Positions 23,313 through 34,651 of a stretch of 64,000 nt of DNA are shown here, piece after piece. The notes beneath the pieces are model-generated. The model saw only the letters and a program-made list of their open reading frames with translations. It was not told the DNA's origin and made no database searches. Both the position numbers and the translations under genes were made by a program. The first letter of the stretch is position 1. Every line of letters starts with the position of its first letter. The DNA is from Magicicada septendecula (lineage: Eukaryota > Arthropoda > Insecta > Hemiptera > Cicadidae), in NCBI GenBank assembly GCA_034769895.1, contig CM068367.1:349371111-349435110 (forward strand), given 5' to 3'.

Positions 23313-23985
23313 ATGGTAACCCCAACTCAACAGAAAAAGGTTTCAATTCAAACTCCAAAATCCTTAGAAGAAATAAGGCCTTTTCCTAAAAATGAGCGTA
23401 AAAAACTTACAAACAAGGAGAAAAAACCTGGAAAATGCAGAGTTCTTACTGACACGCCGGAAAAAATGAAATTAAGGCAGAGGCAGAAAAGAGAGGGAAG
23501 AAACCAGAAAGAAAAAGTTGGTAAAAGGAAAGAAAGTGAAGTCATCACTTCTTAATGATGATAGAACACAGCAGAAAAAACTAGGCCTACTAAGAAAAGA
23601 AAACAAGTTGACTCAACATCTGATGATTCATTAGATTCCTTTTTATCCGATGAAAGCAACATTAATGTTCAAGATCTTATTGAGAGGGCCGAAAAAGAAT
23701 TGGAAGAAGAAGCTAAGAATGAAGAAATCTTTTCAGATGTACCAGAATGTACCCTAAATAAATGGGTAGTTGTGAAATTTCCAACAAAGACGAAAGTAAA
23801 ACATTGTCGGTAAAATTGTATCCATGACTGACAGAATTCCAAAATTTGTCAGAAGAGTGAAGAAATCTTCCTCCTTTGTGTGGCCTCAAGAAGTTGATGA
23901 AAGTGAAGTACAAGATGACGACATTGTTTGTTTTCTTCCACTACTATTAGAAGGGAGGCATGGTGGATTGTCATTCCATTTCTTT
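23313..23985 (+). pseudogene. pogo-type transposase, C-terminal part
   Basis: This continues the frame of the 15887-17249 segment directly from the duplicated target (MVT on both sides). It reads KSLEEIRPFPKNERKK and KCRVLTDTPEKMKLRQ, a basic linker typical of insect pogo-like transposases. After the TAA at about 23553 a shifted frame continues with an acidic stretch (DDSLDSFLSDESNINVQD, AEKELEEEAKNEE) and then KWVVVKFPTK and, in another frame, DDDIVCFLPLL. These are the usual C-terminal elements of the family. Two or more frameshifts are present (near 23550 and 23810). Confidence 0.82.
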
Positions 23986-24588
23986 TTCAGGATTTGACAT
24001 CTATTAAGTCTTGATGAATAGCCTATAAAGATTATGTCAATTTATTTGAGCAGAGAGGCTGTATTCATTTTTTTATGTATTCTGACTCATTATATTTTAA
24101 CCTATTATTAAACTCAGCTTTACATTTATTTTAGTGTTATTTATTATTTAATCATAATTATAAGCCCCATTTATATAAATATTGCCCAAGGTACAATATA
24201 GGGTGGTCCAAGGTACAATTACATAAATTGTACCTTGGGTCATTTATTGTTTATTAAAAAAAATTTTTGTTTAGTCAAAATGTGAAGATAAAACAATTTA
24301 AAAATTAACAAAGTATCTTCAAAACATGACAAATAAAGCTCTATTTTGAACTTTTGAAAATCATTGTTATTTTAGAACCTATGAAGCATTGAAAAAACTG
24401 ACCCAAGGTACACTTATCTCCCCTAATATACTTTCATGCAATATTACTCTGATTGTAACCAGTTAAGATACAGGTCTAACAGAGAAAATATTTAAAGAAA
24501 GACTGTGAAATTATTGTTAAAGATCGTGCAATATTTCTTCATCTAAATAATTCTTTAATACTTACCCACTACAACATAATAAATGTGC

Positions 24589-27500
24589 CAGGGGCGCCGA
24601 CTCCGGGGGTGCTCCGGTGCTCAAGCACTCCCCAGAATTTTTGTGGGGGTGCTCAGCACCCACACATAAAAGGGAGAAGAAAAATAAAAAAAATAAAATA
24701 AAAAGAAAGAAATACAAATTGGGGGAAAATTCTAATCTGTCATCATATTTCTTAAATGATAGTAGGGCCCGATTTTTTCATAGAGAGGAGAGGGGGATAT
24801 AAAGTTTGGTTTGGGCAGAGACTTTACCAAGCGTACTTCCGTTTACGTGGGACTTGCGTTTCCCGCGATGAGACAGCTGTGGCAGGTCGCTCCACCCACA
24901 AAGCCATTCCAGGCTCTGACCATCCTCCCCACAACACTTGTCCGTCATCATAAACAGCTGAATGAGATCGCAGAGCAAATATATTAAAAAAAAAATAACA
25001 ACAGCTGTTGCGAAGCATTACATTTGACGTACCAGTACGGCCTTACTCTTTTGCGTATTTTTCCATACTCTTCAAAGTGTTAAAAAGGATTATGCCAATT
25101 TTGATGGCGCACTCACGCATCAGCCAATGCAAGTACGGCCTCGTGACTCCTCCCCTCCAGAAACCACATATCACATACGTTTAAATACACAGAAAAGTGT
25201 AAGTTAGTTTAATTCTTTGTTTGCTCTACTCGTTTTATTAGAATGGATTGTTCACTTGTCAATGAAAAAGAGTGATTCGGCTACGACGTCATCAGTATAT
25301 AGTGCTTCAGGTGGCTTGGATTCAACTACTGCATCTAAAGAAACAAACAAAATTGGTGTTGGTGGGTGTTCTTTTCAAAAACAGTGGAAAGACAAAATAT
25401 AAGTGGATCTTATATGATGAGAAGTGTGATAAAGTGAAGTTCAGTGTGCGAAAAAACTAAACAAGACGAAGACGTGATAAAAGCATTCGTGGAAGTCGGA
25501 TTTTCTTCTTGGAACAAAGCCTTACAAAGATTCGCTTCTCATGAAAAATCGGATTTTCAATGGTCCTGCAGTACTAGGAAAAGTGCAATGGATAAAGGTG
25601 TGAACGTGCAGTCTTTGATGTCTAAAGGTAAGGAGAGAGATATGAAATCTGTAAGAGTAGCTCTCTTAAGAACTTTATTTTCACTGTGTTACCTCATGGT
25701 TCAGGGGTTAGCAACCCGTGGTCACACAGATGAAAATTCTAATTATCATGCTTTGTTAGAGTTATTTGCTGAAGATAACTCCAATTTATCCTCTTGGCTT
25801 CAACGTACAAAGTACAGATGGCTTTCACACGACATAACAAATTAACTAGGTTCTATTATGGCTAACGAAGTCTTACAAAATTTGATCAAGTTTCTAAAAG
25901 ACTCCCAATACTATTCGATAATTATGGATGAAACTAGCGACGCATGTCAACACCAGCAAGTTTCAATTTCTTTTCGATTTGTCAGTGGTAAGGATTTTCA
26001 AATTAACGAATTATTTTTTGGTTTCTATAAAACTGAATCTACTACAGCTGAAGTCTTGACGAAAATTTTAATGGATGTTCTCACTCGTTTTTCTCTGGAT
26101 ATCAAGTCATGCAGAGGTATTGCTACTGACGGAGCGGCAAATATGACAGGCGCTTTTTCAGGGGTGCAAGCAAAAATCAGAGAAACTGAGCCACGAGTTA
26201 TGCATGTTCACTGTTTGGCACATTCTTTGAACCTTGTGACCCAAGAGGCAATGCAAAATGAGACCGTGGTGAGAGACTATCTTGCAAATGTCAAAGAAAT
26301 TATCAATTTTGTGCGTGGGTCCCCCAACCGATTAGCAATATTTGAGTCTTTGCAAGCTGCCCAAGATGGTAGCTCCATTCACCCTGTATCTCTTCGGCCT
26401 TTTTGCCCTACCAGGTGGTGTTGCAGAATAAGTTAGTTGAAAACGCTTTTGCAGAATTACGAAGAGTTAATATTGTTCTTTGAGGAAATCAAGGTCAAAA
26501 AATCTGATGCCAGTGCTAAAGCTAAAGGTTTCTTAAAATGTCTGTGCTCTTTTGACTTTATATTTGTCACTACAATTTTTACGCAAATTTTAGAGCCAGT
26601 TGAAATTTTGAATGCTTTTCTGCAAAATTCCTTCTTACAGCTGCAAAAAGCCATGGACAATATTCATTGTGTCTGAGAAGTTTTGAAGTTATCTTGAACT
26701 GATGAACGTTTCGATACAATTTGGAGCTCTTGCTTGGGATTGACCAAAAATTTTGATGTCAAAGAGCCGAAACTTCCAAAATTTTGAAAAATTCCTCGAA
26801 GACTTGATGACAGCGCTCAACCCTTTGCTTTTGCCAGCCCCCGTGATTATTACCAGAAAATTTGTTTCGAGGTTTTAGATATTGTGATCAACTGTTTCAA
26901 TGATCGATTTTCTAAAGCTGCTATGACTCACTTCAAAGAATTTGAAACATTTCTTCTTTCCAAAACTAAAGATCACAGTTCTGTAACAGAATTTTATAAG
27001 GATGACTTTGACCCTGAAAGATTAATTTTGCACAGAAATATGATGTTAGATGTGTACAAATCTAAAAATTTTGTCGTTGAAAGTACAGAAGACTTAGTGC
27101 GCTTCTTTTCCTCAAACACGTCGACGAATTGATTCCAGAGGTGGTTAAGTTGATAAAGATCACTTTAACTATACCCGTTTCTACATCTACAGCAGACCGT
27201 TCTTTCTCCGCCTTGAAAAGATTAAAAACTTACCTGCACAACACCATGATGCAAGGCAAATTGAACGACAATGCAATCATGCATGTCCATAAGCAAGAAG
27301 CGAAAAATAAATTGAACTTCGAAACTGTGGCGGACATTTTCATCAAACGATCGACTGTTCATAGGAACACTTTATGAGTGAGTAGTGAGAATTATAAATT
27401 CCACAAAGACTTTAATTTTTTAACTAAAGATTTTCAGTTTCTCTTTTATTTTTAAACTAACAATAAGCGCCAAATTTGAAGCTATCATTTATTAATTTAA

Positions 27501-27961
27501 ATGAACTATTGTTTTCTTTTTACTCAATTTGGCATCATTCCAAGAGAGAAGAAAGAGCATTCTCATAAAGACTATTATGGTTTTTAACTTAAGACCAAAT
27601 AGAGGCTACACAATTTTTATTTGTTTAGCCTCCCTCCTTTTAATTCACATATATGTAAAATGTAATATTTCTTACTTTTTTTTATCATTACTTTCACTAT
27701 TTCTATGGTTTAAAGATTTAAAAAAGAAAACAACTGTATACCTTTTATGTGGATTAGCTTTTGTACTCATTAATTATTGGGTGAAAAAAGCACCAAATGA
27801 AACGATAGTTTATGTTTACCATCAAGTGTTGTTCATTCAAAAAGACCTAAAACTGCATTTTCAGGAGGGTCAATTTTTCAAAATTCAACCGGACTCCCCC
27901 CCCCCCCATTTAGACTGTGAGTTAGAGCACCTCCACTGATTTTCAAAACCCGGTGCCACTG
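24589..27961 (+). mobile_element. hAT transposon
   Basis: The left end CAGGGGCGCCGACTCC (24589) and the right end, CAGTGGCACCGGGTTT in reverse complement (27961), form an imperfect hAT inverted repeat. The flanking 8-mers AAATGTGC (24581-24588) and AAATGTCC (27962-27969) match at seven of eight positions as a decayed target duplication. It is 3373 bp, with a plus-strand transposase at 25217-27377. The rest (24605-25215 and 27380-27940) shows no convincing genes. Confidence 0.92.
25217..27377 (+). pseudogene. hAT transposase (ZMYM-type), multiply broken
   Basis: The N-terminal part (from about 25260) is Ser/Thr-rich, then changes frame near 25400 (KYKWILYDEKCDKVKFSV) and again near 25450 (CEKTKQDEDVIKAF) across a Cys-containing TTF-type zinc finger. 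SWNKALQRFASHEKS follows, then TRGHTDENSNYHALLEL, the block IIMDETSDACQHQQVSI with a catalytic Asp, IATDGAANMTGAFSGVQ, HVHCLAHSLNLVTQ, CPTRWCCRIS, and finally IPVSTSTADRSFSALKRLKT, the dimerisation domain. In-frame stops occur at about 25843, 26434, 26674 and 26694, with a frame change at about 27130. It ends at TGA 27375-27377. The gene is inactive. Confidence 0.9.
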
Positions 27962-27969
27962 AAATGTCC

Positions 27970-28456
27970 ACAACAAACAAGTTTCAAAATTGATCCTCAC
28001 CTAGACTATACATCTGAACACAGTGACTACAGACTTTTTGATTCTTAATGATGATTATTGCTTTTCATTACTCACTGATTCATAGTTTGTCCATAGGGAT
28101 TAATCAGATCCCTAAACTATGTCATGTTTACCAAATAATTTGAAGAATTTATCCCACAATAAAAAAAAATTAATACTAATCAACTAAATTTTTAAAGATA
28201 CTTTATTCTGTGAACCTCTAGTCCATAAAAAAATTATCTGCAGACTTATCATGTTTCTGTCTACAAGAAAATATAATATTTTTTACATCAACTTTCAGTT
28301 TTAAATTATTGCTGAACATATGAATTATATTTAATGATATCTTCAGCAACAATAAGTTTGAAAAAAGAAATCATTTCACTGCTTAGTGTACATTATACAT
28401 TAACAACCCATTTGTGTTCCATGGTCTTTGCCTTTCAACCAAGGATTCTAAGATCT
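27970..28456. other. Gene-free spacer
   Basis: AT-rich DNA between two DNA transposons. Nothing recognised. Confidence 0.5.
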
Positions 28457-28458
28457 TA

Positions 28459-30399
28459 TACAGGGGCGTTCACAAATTGTCATCCAATATTTTGGTAACG
28501 TGTTCCTTACATAATTATAAGAAAAAAGTTCCTGCAAACATAGGTTCAAAAACGTATAATTTTCCATCTGTCCACAATTTTGTATTTTTTAAGGAAAATT
28601 TTATTTCTCGAGAATGGAGTGAGATATTCTAATGAAATCTGGTGAGTTTTACACCAGTAACATAATCTAAAAAATAAAATTTGTTGAAAACTTTACATTC
28701 ACAAATTTAAAAATGGCGGCTGTTTTAATTTTTAATTCATTCAGATCTCACGAACTATTAGTTTTATGGAATAATGTTCCATTAGATAAAATCTTAAGCA
28801 TAATTTCTTGAACAAAATGATACCTTATTTGTTACAATGTGATCTCAAACAACCGAGTTATGATTGAAAATGTTAGTGAGTCTACCATCAAACTGCAAAA
28901 ATAATTATTGGTAAATAGTTTTATTTGTAAATACAAGCAAAAAAATAGTAAAAACCATTACAATTTATTTGAAAGAAGAAAACGAAAACATAAAATACAA
29001 AATGAATACAAAAGATTTTAAACTATTTTATTTATCTGCAGATTTTAGTGTTAACTAAAATGAAAAATTACCACAACGACAGCATGAAATAATTAAAGTA
29101 AGTGTTCAATGTGTCCCCATTTACTTCAATGCACCTTTCAGCCTGTTTGACCATCAAAGCTTGAATATGTTCAAAAATTCCCGGTATTACTTTAATTTGT
29201 TGACAGCAAATAATTATTTTGTCTCTCAATTCATCTGCCATGTTTATTCGAGTGATATACACCAAGCTCTTCAGATGCCCCCACAAGTAAAAATCCAATG
29301 GATTTAAATCTGGTGAGCGGGGAGGCCATACAACTGGACCACCATGCCCAACCCACTGGCCACGAAAGCTATTATTCAATAACTGCTTGATATTATTTGA
29401 GAAATGTGTGGGTGCACTGTCATGCATGAACCACATTTGTTGTACATGATGTAGAGGAATATCATCCACTATTTCATTAAGTGTGTTGGTAAGAAATTCA
29501 TGGTATGCTTCTCCATTCAATCTGTTAGGCAAAAAGTAAGGACCAATCAGCTTATCTCCAAAGATACCCGCCCAGAATTAACCGAAAACCAATGCTGATG
29601 GTTTGACACTAAGGTTGCATGTGGATTTTCCTCTGCCTAGATATGGTTGTTGTGGAAATTATTTATTCCATCCCAACTAAAAGATGCCTCATCCGTAAAT
29701 AAAATAATAAAAACAAAACACCAGTATTGCAAAAAAATTATCAAAATAACGCACAATTCACTAATCTGTTCAAAACACTATAAGATCAACTGCAGTTTCA
29801 ATGTTACAAATTTGCTTATTAATTTATAAAACAGCTGATTGAAGTATTGTTGACTTATATTCAGTTGGCCTAGTGTCTTTTAATAATACCAGGACGAGAT
29901 AATATCACTGATTTCATGGTATTGAGCATTGAGTGACTCACACTGACATTTTCCATCATAACTCGGTTGTTTGAGATCGCATTGTAACAAATAAGGTATC
30001 ATTTTGTTCTAGAAATAATAATTAAGATTTTATCTAACGGGACATTATTCCATAAAACTTGCGAGATATAAAATTAAAACATTAAAAATGATTGCACAAA
30101 ATCACAGATTAAAAATGTGTGATTTAAAAATTAAAACAGCCGCCATTTTGAAATTTGTGAATGTAAAATTTTCAAAAAATTTCATTTTGTAGATTATGTT
30201 ACTGGGGTAAAATGTACCAGATTTCATTAGAATATCTCACTCCATTCTCGAGAAATAAAATTTTCCTTAAAAAATACAAAATGGCGGACAGATGGAAAAC
30301 TATACGTTTTTGGACCTATGTTTACAGGAACTTTTTTCTTGTAATTATGTAAGGAACACGTTACCGAAATATTGGACGACCATTTGTGAACACTCTGTA
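28459..30399 (-). mobile_element. Tc1/mariner-superfamily transposon with long (about 430 bp) inverted repeats
   Basis: The left end TACAGGGGCGTTCACAAATT (28459) and the right end, TACAGAGTGTTCACAAATGG in reverse complement (30399), start inverted repeats that run about 430 bp inward (28459 to about 28885, and about 29945 to 30399) with roughly 90 percent similarity by eye. The right copy carries an extra insertion of about 60 bp near 30065-30130. The flanking dinucleotide is TA on both sides. The centre holds a truncated transposase on the minus strand. Long inverted repeats are unusual for canonical mariners but occur in some Tc1-related families. Confidence 0.88.
29068..29720 (-). pseudogene. 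Tc1/mariner-superfamily transposase, catalytic part only
   Basis: On the minus strand from about 29720 the motif FTDEASFSWDGINNFHNN carries the first catalytic Asp, followed after a stop by ENPHATLVSNHQHWFS. A frame change near 29575 leads to IFGDKLIGPYFLPNRLNG and then the ORF 29532-29068 with MWFMHDSAPTHFS (second Asp) and WPPRSPDLNPLDFYLWGHLK, typical of the insect family whose N-terminus is the DUF4817 helix-turn-helix. That N-terminal domain is missing here, so the copy is internally deleted. A fragment of the same kind of N-terminal domain occurs at 33.3-33.6 kb. Confidence 0.85.
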
Positions 30400-30401
30400 T
30401 A

Positions 30402-30860
30402 TTAAATTTGATTATAACAAATCTCCACAATACAACTTGATTCGTATTTGATTTCGCCTACCTTTTCCTGAGGTATTACAACCTACACTTAGCCTTTGAT
30501 CTGCAAACTTGAGTCTAACCTTTTCCCCCAAGGCCCCGATTTATTCCTGTTACAGCCAGTTTCCCGCCCCCAGATGAGTCTCAGCATCATTAATAATAGC
30601 AGAGCATATTTTAAGCACTAAACTAGGCGGCCCTAGGAAATATTTTGTTACTAGCATACTTTTTCCTTTTTCTTCTCAACTAACTCATTTAGTTATGAAG
30701 CAATATAATATGAAATGTTTATGCATTTTTCATTTTTAAAAATTACTTAAAATTAAACAAACTTATAGTGTTCAAGCTTTTGCCAATCTAATTACAGTAC
30801 TTTATATATTTTTAAGTAGACCTTCATAAAGGCTTTGAATTTGTAACAGGCCTCCATGTA
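30402..30860. other. Gene-free spacer
   Basis: AT-rich sequence between two mariner-superfamily elements. Nothing recognised. Confidence 0.5.
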
Positions 30861-32166
30861 CGAGGGACGTTCATCTCAATCCAGGACTATTAATTTTTAA
30901 TAAATATAGAACACATTTATGATAGTAAAAAATACTTTTGTTCTCAATGTAATCACCTGCTACATTTTTCCATTTATTCCAGCGTTTCATTAGTGCCTGG
31001 ATACCTGCAGTGTAGAAAGATTTGTCGTTATGTCGAAACCAAGCTAGGACTGACTGCATCACTTCATCATTGCTGTTGGAATGCTGACCTCTCAGGAACA
31101 ACTTCAAGAGGTGAACAGGTGAAAAATCGCTGGGAGCGATGTCCGGACTGTAAGGGGGGGTGGCAATAACTCCCAGCCAGGATCTTGTAGCGTGCATGTC
31201 GTGCGGTGGGCAGTATGCGGGCGTCCATTGTCTGTCCTGCAGAAACAGAACGCCTTTAGTGATCGCACCAGGCCATTTTTTCTTTGGAGCATTGTGCACA
31301 TCTTGAAGAACTTTGCAGTAGTACTGACTGTTAATATTGACTCCACGGGGTAGAAAATCAACGTGAATGATGCCATTTTTATCCCAAAAATTGAAGCTAT
31401 AACTTTGCCTGCAGAAGCAGTTGTTCGAAATTTTTTGGTAAGTCGTGAGTCCACATGCTTCCATTGCTTTGATGCACATTTTGATTCCGGGGTGAAATGA
31501 TGGACCCACGTTTCATTGCAGGTAACAATTCGATCGAGAAAAAGCTGGCCTTCCTTGTCAAAACGTTGCTTTAACTCCTTGCAGATTTCCAATCTTCTTT
31601 GCCGGTTGAAAGCAGAAAGCTGTCTTGGTACCCAACGTGCACTAACCTTACTGAACTTAAGATGTTCGTGAATGATTTTGTTTACAATTTCCACAAACAA
31701 ATTTATTTCTTTTGCAATTTTCTGACAAGTTATCCATCGGTTATCAAGGATCGGTTCTTCCACTCACTAAATGTTAATGGGAATGAATACAGTAGGCTCC
31801 GAACCACCTCGACCGGGATCGTCACTCACTGATGTATGGCCTTCTTTAAAATGTTTGCACCATTCAAATGTTTTACTGCGACTAAGCGTCTCATCACTGT
31901 ACTGTGAAAGGAGTCGCGAATAAATCTCACCGGGTTTTATGTCTTCATTCACAAGAAATTTCATTACAACACGCTGTTCCACATGTGCATTGGACGCCAT
32001 GTTCTTTAAGACTAACTGTTGCTATTGTTTAACGTGTAAACAATACAGCATGCAATACGGTAATAGCTGACACTTGTACTTCATATGTACGACCAACAGA
32101 ATGCGCAGGAATCTCTATTTACACTCTAGTCTAACAAAAGTCGCGGATTGGCGTGAACGTCCCTCG
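30861..32166 (-). mobile_element. mariner transposon (about 1.3 kb)
   Basis: The left end CGAGGGACGTTCATCTCAAT (30861) and the right end, CGAGGGACGTTCACGCCAAT in reverse complement (32166), are about 30-bp inverted repeats flanked by TA. The 1306-bp length is that of a full mariner. A single degraded transposase gene occupies the minus strand. Confidence 0.95.
30871..32000 (-). pseudogene. mariner transposase, frameshifted, catalytic Asp changed
   Basis: The start is ATG at 32000 (MASNAHVEQRVVMKFLVN). The first segment has the paired helix-turn-helix region (SRSKTFEWCKHFKEGHTSV). A frame change near 31770 leads to WVPRQLSAFNRQRRLEICKE, and others lie near 31450 and 31200. The catalytic block that is normally TCDETW reads TCNETWVHHF, so the first Asp codon (31515-31517) is Asn. 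The second block is seen as DNGRPHTAH in a shifted frame and the third as YSPDIAPSDF. The C-terminal region runs to TAA near 30871. The SETMAR-type mariner family is clear; the enzyme is inactive by both frame and residue loss. Confidence 0.92.
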
Positions 32167-32168
32167 TA

Positions 32169-32382
32169 GTAGTAATGTGCACATCACACTGAAATGTACT
32201 TAGTGAATATTACATAATTAATTATAATGAATCCATTTGAGTGTCTGTGGTGTTTTTTTTTTAATTTTCTTAATGTCTAAAGCATTTGTGTCTATTTTTA
32301 CAGTTAATTTCACGAATAAAGAATGAACATGATCATGGTCAAGTTAAATTCAAATTACATGATTTTCAATATTATATAAAAA

Positions 32383-32438
<56 letters not shown>

Positions 32439-33220
32439 TGGTTGGTTTAGTGCCGCCTAGTGTAAATTCCTTAAAATATGCTCTGAATAATAGTATACAA
32501 AATTTCATAAAATAATTAACATCAATCTTCTTCAGTGTTATGATACTTCACTGAATCAATATTGATTATAATTATTAACCTTAACTAACTGTGACTGACC
32601 TCCTGGCACCATCTTTTGTTAAAGTTGCTAACAATAAAAAGTACTGTGTATTTTAGAATGTACTTCTTATTTTATCTGGTTCACCAAAAAGATAAATACA
32701 TGACTCAAAAATAGTATAAAATTTTGGCCAGATATTCAGCCTGTAACCTTTGTCTTGTATGTAATCCCTTCTTCTGATTTGTTCATGAGTAAAAATAAGA
32801 CTAAAAATAATATGATTTTTATGACTATTGACTTTCAACCCATTCACTTACCGGTATTATTGTGACATACAATTTACTCTATAATCCACTGAAACAGTGA
32901 GACAGACATGTCTCTACCTGTTAAAAATATTAATGTGTAAGGATTTCTTTCAGAATCTGTCCTCACTGCACACCTGTATAATGTTCAATCCAGTGATGGT
33001 GTGACAGCACCATGGTGTCTCCAGTCAAATCAAGGTATATCAATATAGTAAGGGCCCCAGTCAAATCAAGGCCCAAAAGTAAGTACATAGTATATTCTTG
33101 ATGGAATAATGGTAAGAAATAATGATATTAAAGGATTAAATAATTACCTGTTTTATTATTATTCTTAAAATTTAAATTGATTTTATATGCACTTCATTGA
33201 TGGTTCTTCCCAGATATTGT
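32169..33220. other. Gene-free stretch with a CA microsatellite
   Basis: AT-rich DNA. A CA repeat of about 22 units lies at 32394-32437. No recognisable genes or transposon ends. Confidence 0.6.
32394..32437. repeat. CA dinucleotide microsatellite
   Basis: Uninterrupted CA repeats, about 22 units. Confidence 0.97.
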
Positions 33221-33292
33221 CATTGTGATGGTAGGCTCTGTTGTTTAGTTGTTTGGGAGGTACGGCTTTAAATTAAGTTTATGTATTAAACA

Positions 33293-33590
33293 TCACAATG
33301 GCGTTCTCAATAAGGATACATCCTGAATTTCTTGTAGACTTTTTTCATCGTTAACAAACATCATAGTGACTGTCATCTCATTTTCCTCTGTCACAGACAT
33401 CCTGGAATGTCCAAATTTTGGTGAATTAGCCATTGAACTCGCTGCATCAAATTTGTCTCTTATGCGATAAATTGTCAGGCATTGGTAGGGGAATGCTTTT
33501 TCCATGCTGTGCACACAGGCTCAGCATTTTCAGTTTTCCAATATTGCTTCAAAATTCACTGTCTATGTTCTTTACTTAACCCCCTGAAGT
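33293..33590 (-). pseudogene. Tc1/mariner-superfamily transposase N-terminal (DUF4817-like) fragment
   Basis: The minus-strand sequence reads ILKQYWKTENAEP then, in the ORF 33514-33293, TIYRIRDKFDAASSMANSPK and MSVTEENEMTVTMMF. This is the helix-turn-helix N-terminus that goes with the WPPRSPDLTPLDFFLW type of transposase. The GRPR-like basic hook normally at the middle has decayed. No catalytic domain follows, so it is an isolated fragment. It is possibly from the same family as the element at 28459-30399, which lacks exactly this part. Confidence 0.65.
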
Positions 33591-34089
33591 CAACCGCAAA
33601 CCTGTAAATAAAAAAAAATAATAATTACTGCATTACTGTATACCTACTTTTGGCTCACCAGATACATAAAACAATTGATTTGTTTTCATTTCTATTGCTT
33701 CTAAATAAAAAATAAAATTAATTTAAATAATGTTTATTTAAGTTAAGAACAACTGTTAAGTTAACGGTAAAGACTTAAAGGTAAAAATGCTATAATAAAT
33801 ACATACTAATAGTACAGGTTATTGTACATAGCAGTACATAATTCACACAGGTTATTGTTAATTATATCCTACCAAGACTACAAAAAAAATGGAAGTGACA
33901 GTTATAAACATATGAAAATTTACAAATGTAATTATAAAATTAAAATTCGAATATATTTCAAGAAATAATTTTAAAACTTCCTTAAGTGCTATATTAGAAG
34001 TTAGAAGTTAATATAAAAACTTTGAAGTCTTTCGGATGTTCACATTCATGTACATTCAAAAATAGTTATAAAAGTTTTCACCCTTAAAA

Positions 34090-34255
34090 ATGTAGCATAC
34101 AACTGCCATGTGAAAATACATGATTACATAAAAATATGTTCCTCACCTTTTGTACTGTTTGGCCTTGAGCCTTACCGATAGCCATGGTGAAAGCAATTTT
34201 AAACTGGAAATTGTCTCCTGGACAGCACAAAAGGTATGGTGGGATTTTTAGGCGT
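34090..34255 (-). pseudogene. Helitron/PIF1-type helicase C-terminal remnant
   Basis: On the minus strand one frame reads IPFVLSRRQFPV and the next FKIAFTMAIGKAQGQTVQK, followed by a decayed NIFLCNHVFSHGSCM. This order matches the end of the Helitron/PIF1 helicase domain (RRQFPV-AFAMTINKAQGQT, then FLP-PVFSHGQLYVA), which unwinds DNA during rolling-circle transposition. There is one frameshift between RRQFPV and FKIAF. No Rep domain or Helitron termini were found nearby, so this is an isolated relic of about 160 bp. Confidence 0.65.
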
Positions 34256-34651
34256 TAGTATGTTCTTTATTTCTTTACAAGTTGATTTTACAACATTACT
34301 AAACTATTCCCATGTTCTTTTCCATGTCATGGCATTTAGATATTTATATACTAATAAAATATATAAATATACAGTTTATATTTTATAAAAGATTATAAAG
34401 TTATACAAAGGTTTATAACCAATCTTATTCTTTTATAAGACCTGAATTACGAAATTCATTTACTAAAAAACATAGTAACTTTTAAAACTGCATTCAGTAA
34501 TACAGATTTAAGGTTAAATTACAGTTCATACTGGTGAGTTCAATGTTTTCAAACAGAGTGAATTTAATAATTGTGCATTTTCTTTGAGGAGTTAGGAGAT
34601 TAATTTCATTTACAGCATTTGGAAATACTTTCACACACACACACACACACA

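Larger units (their letters stand above)
15452..24423 (+). mobile_element. pogo-type DNA transposon, split by a hAT insertion
   Basis: The left terminus GGGGAGATACGTGTACCTTG (15452) and the right terminus, which in reverse complement begins GGGGAGATAAGTGTACCTTG (24423), form inverted repeats, each flanked by TA (15450-15451 and 24424-24425), the target duplication of Tc1/mariner/pogo elements. The block CCCAAGGTACA or its complement recurs just inside both ends (near 15805, 15832, 24184, 24206 and 24230), probably as transposase binding sites. After removing the 6.06 kb hAT the element is about 2.9 kb. It encodes a CENP-B/DDE transposase with several defects. Confidence 0.92.

Noticed and set aside
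27529-27939. 136-codon open frame near the right end of a hAT
   Set aside because: It starts at TTG rather than ATG, is made of AT-rich hydrophobic codons, and lies in the 3' non-coding part of the element.
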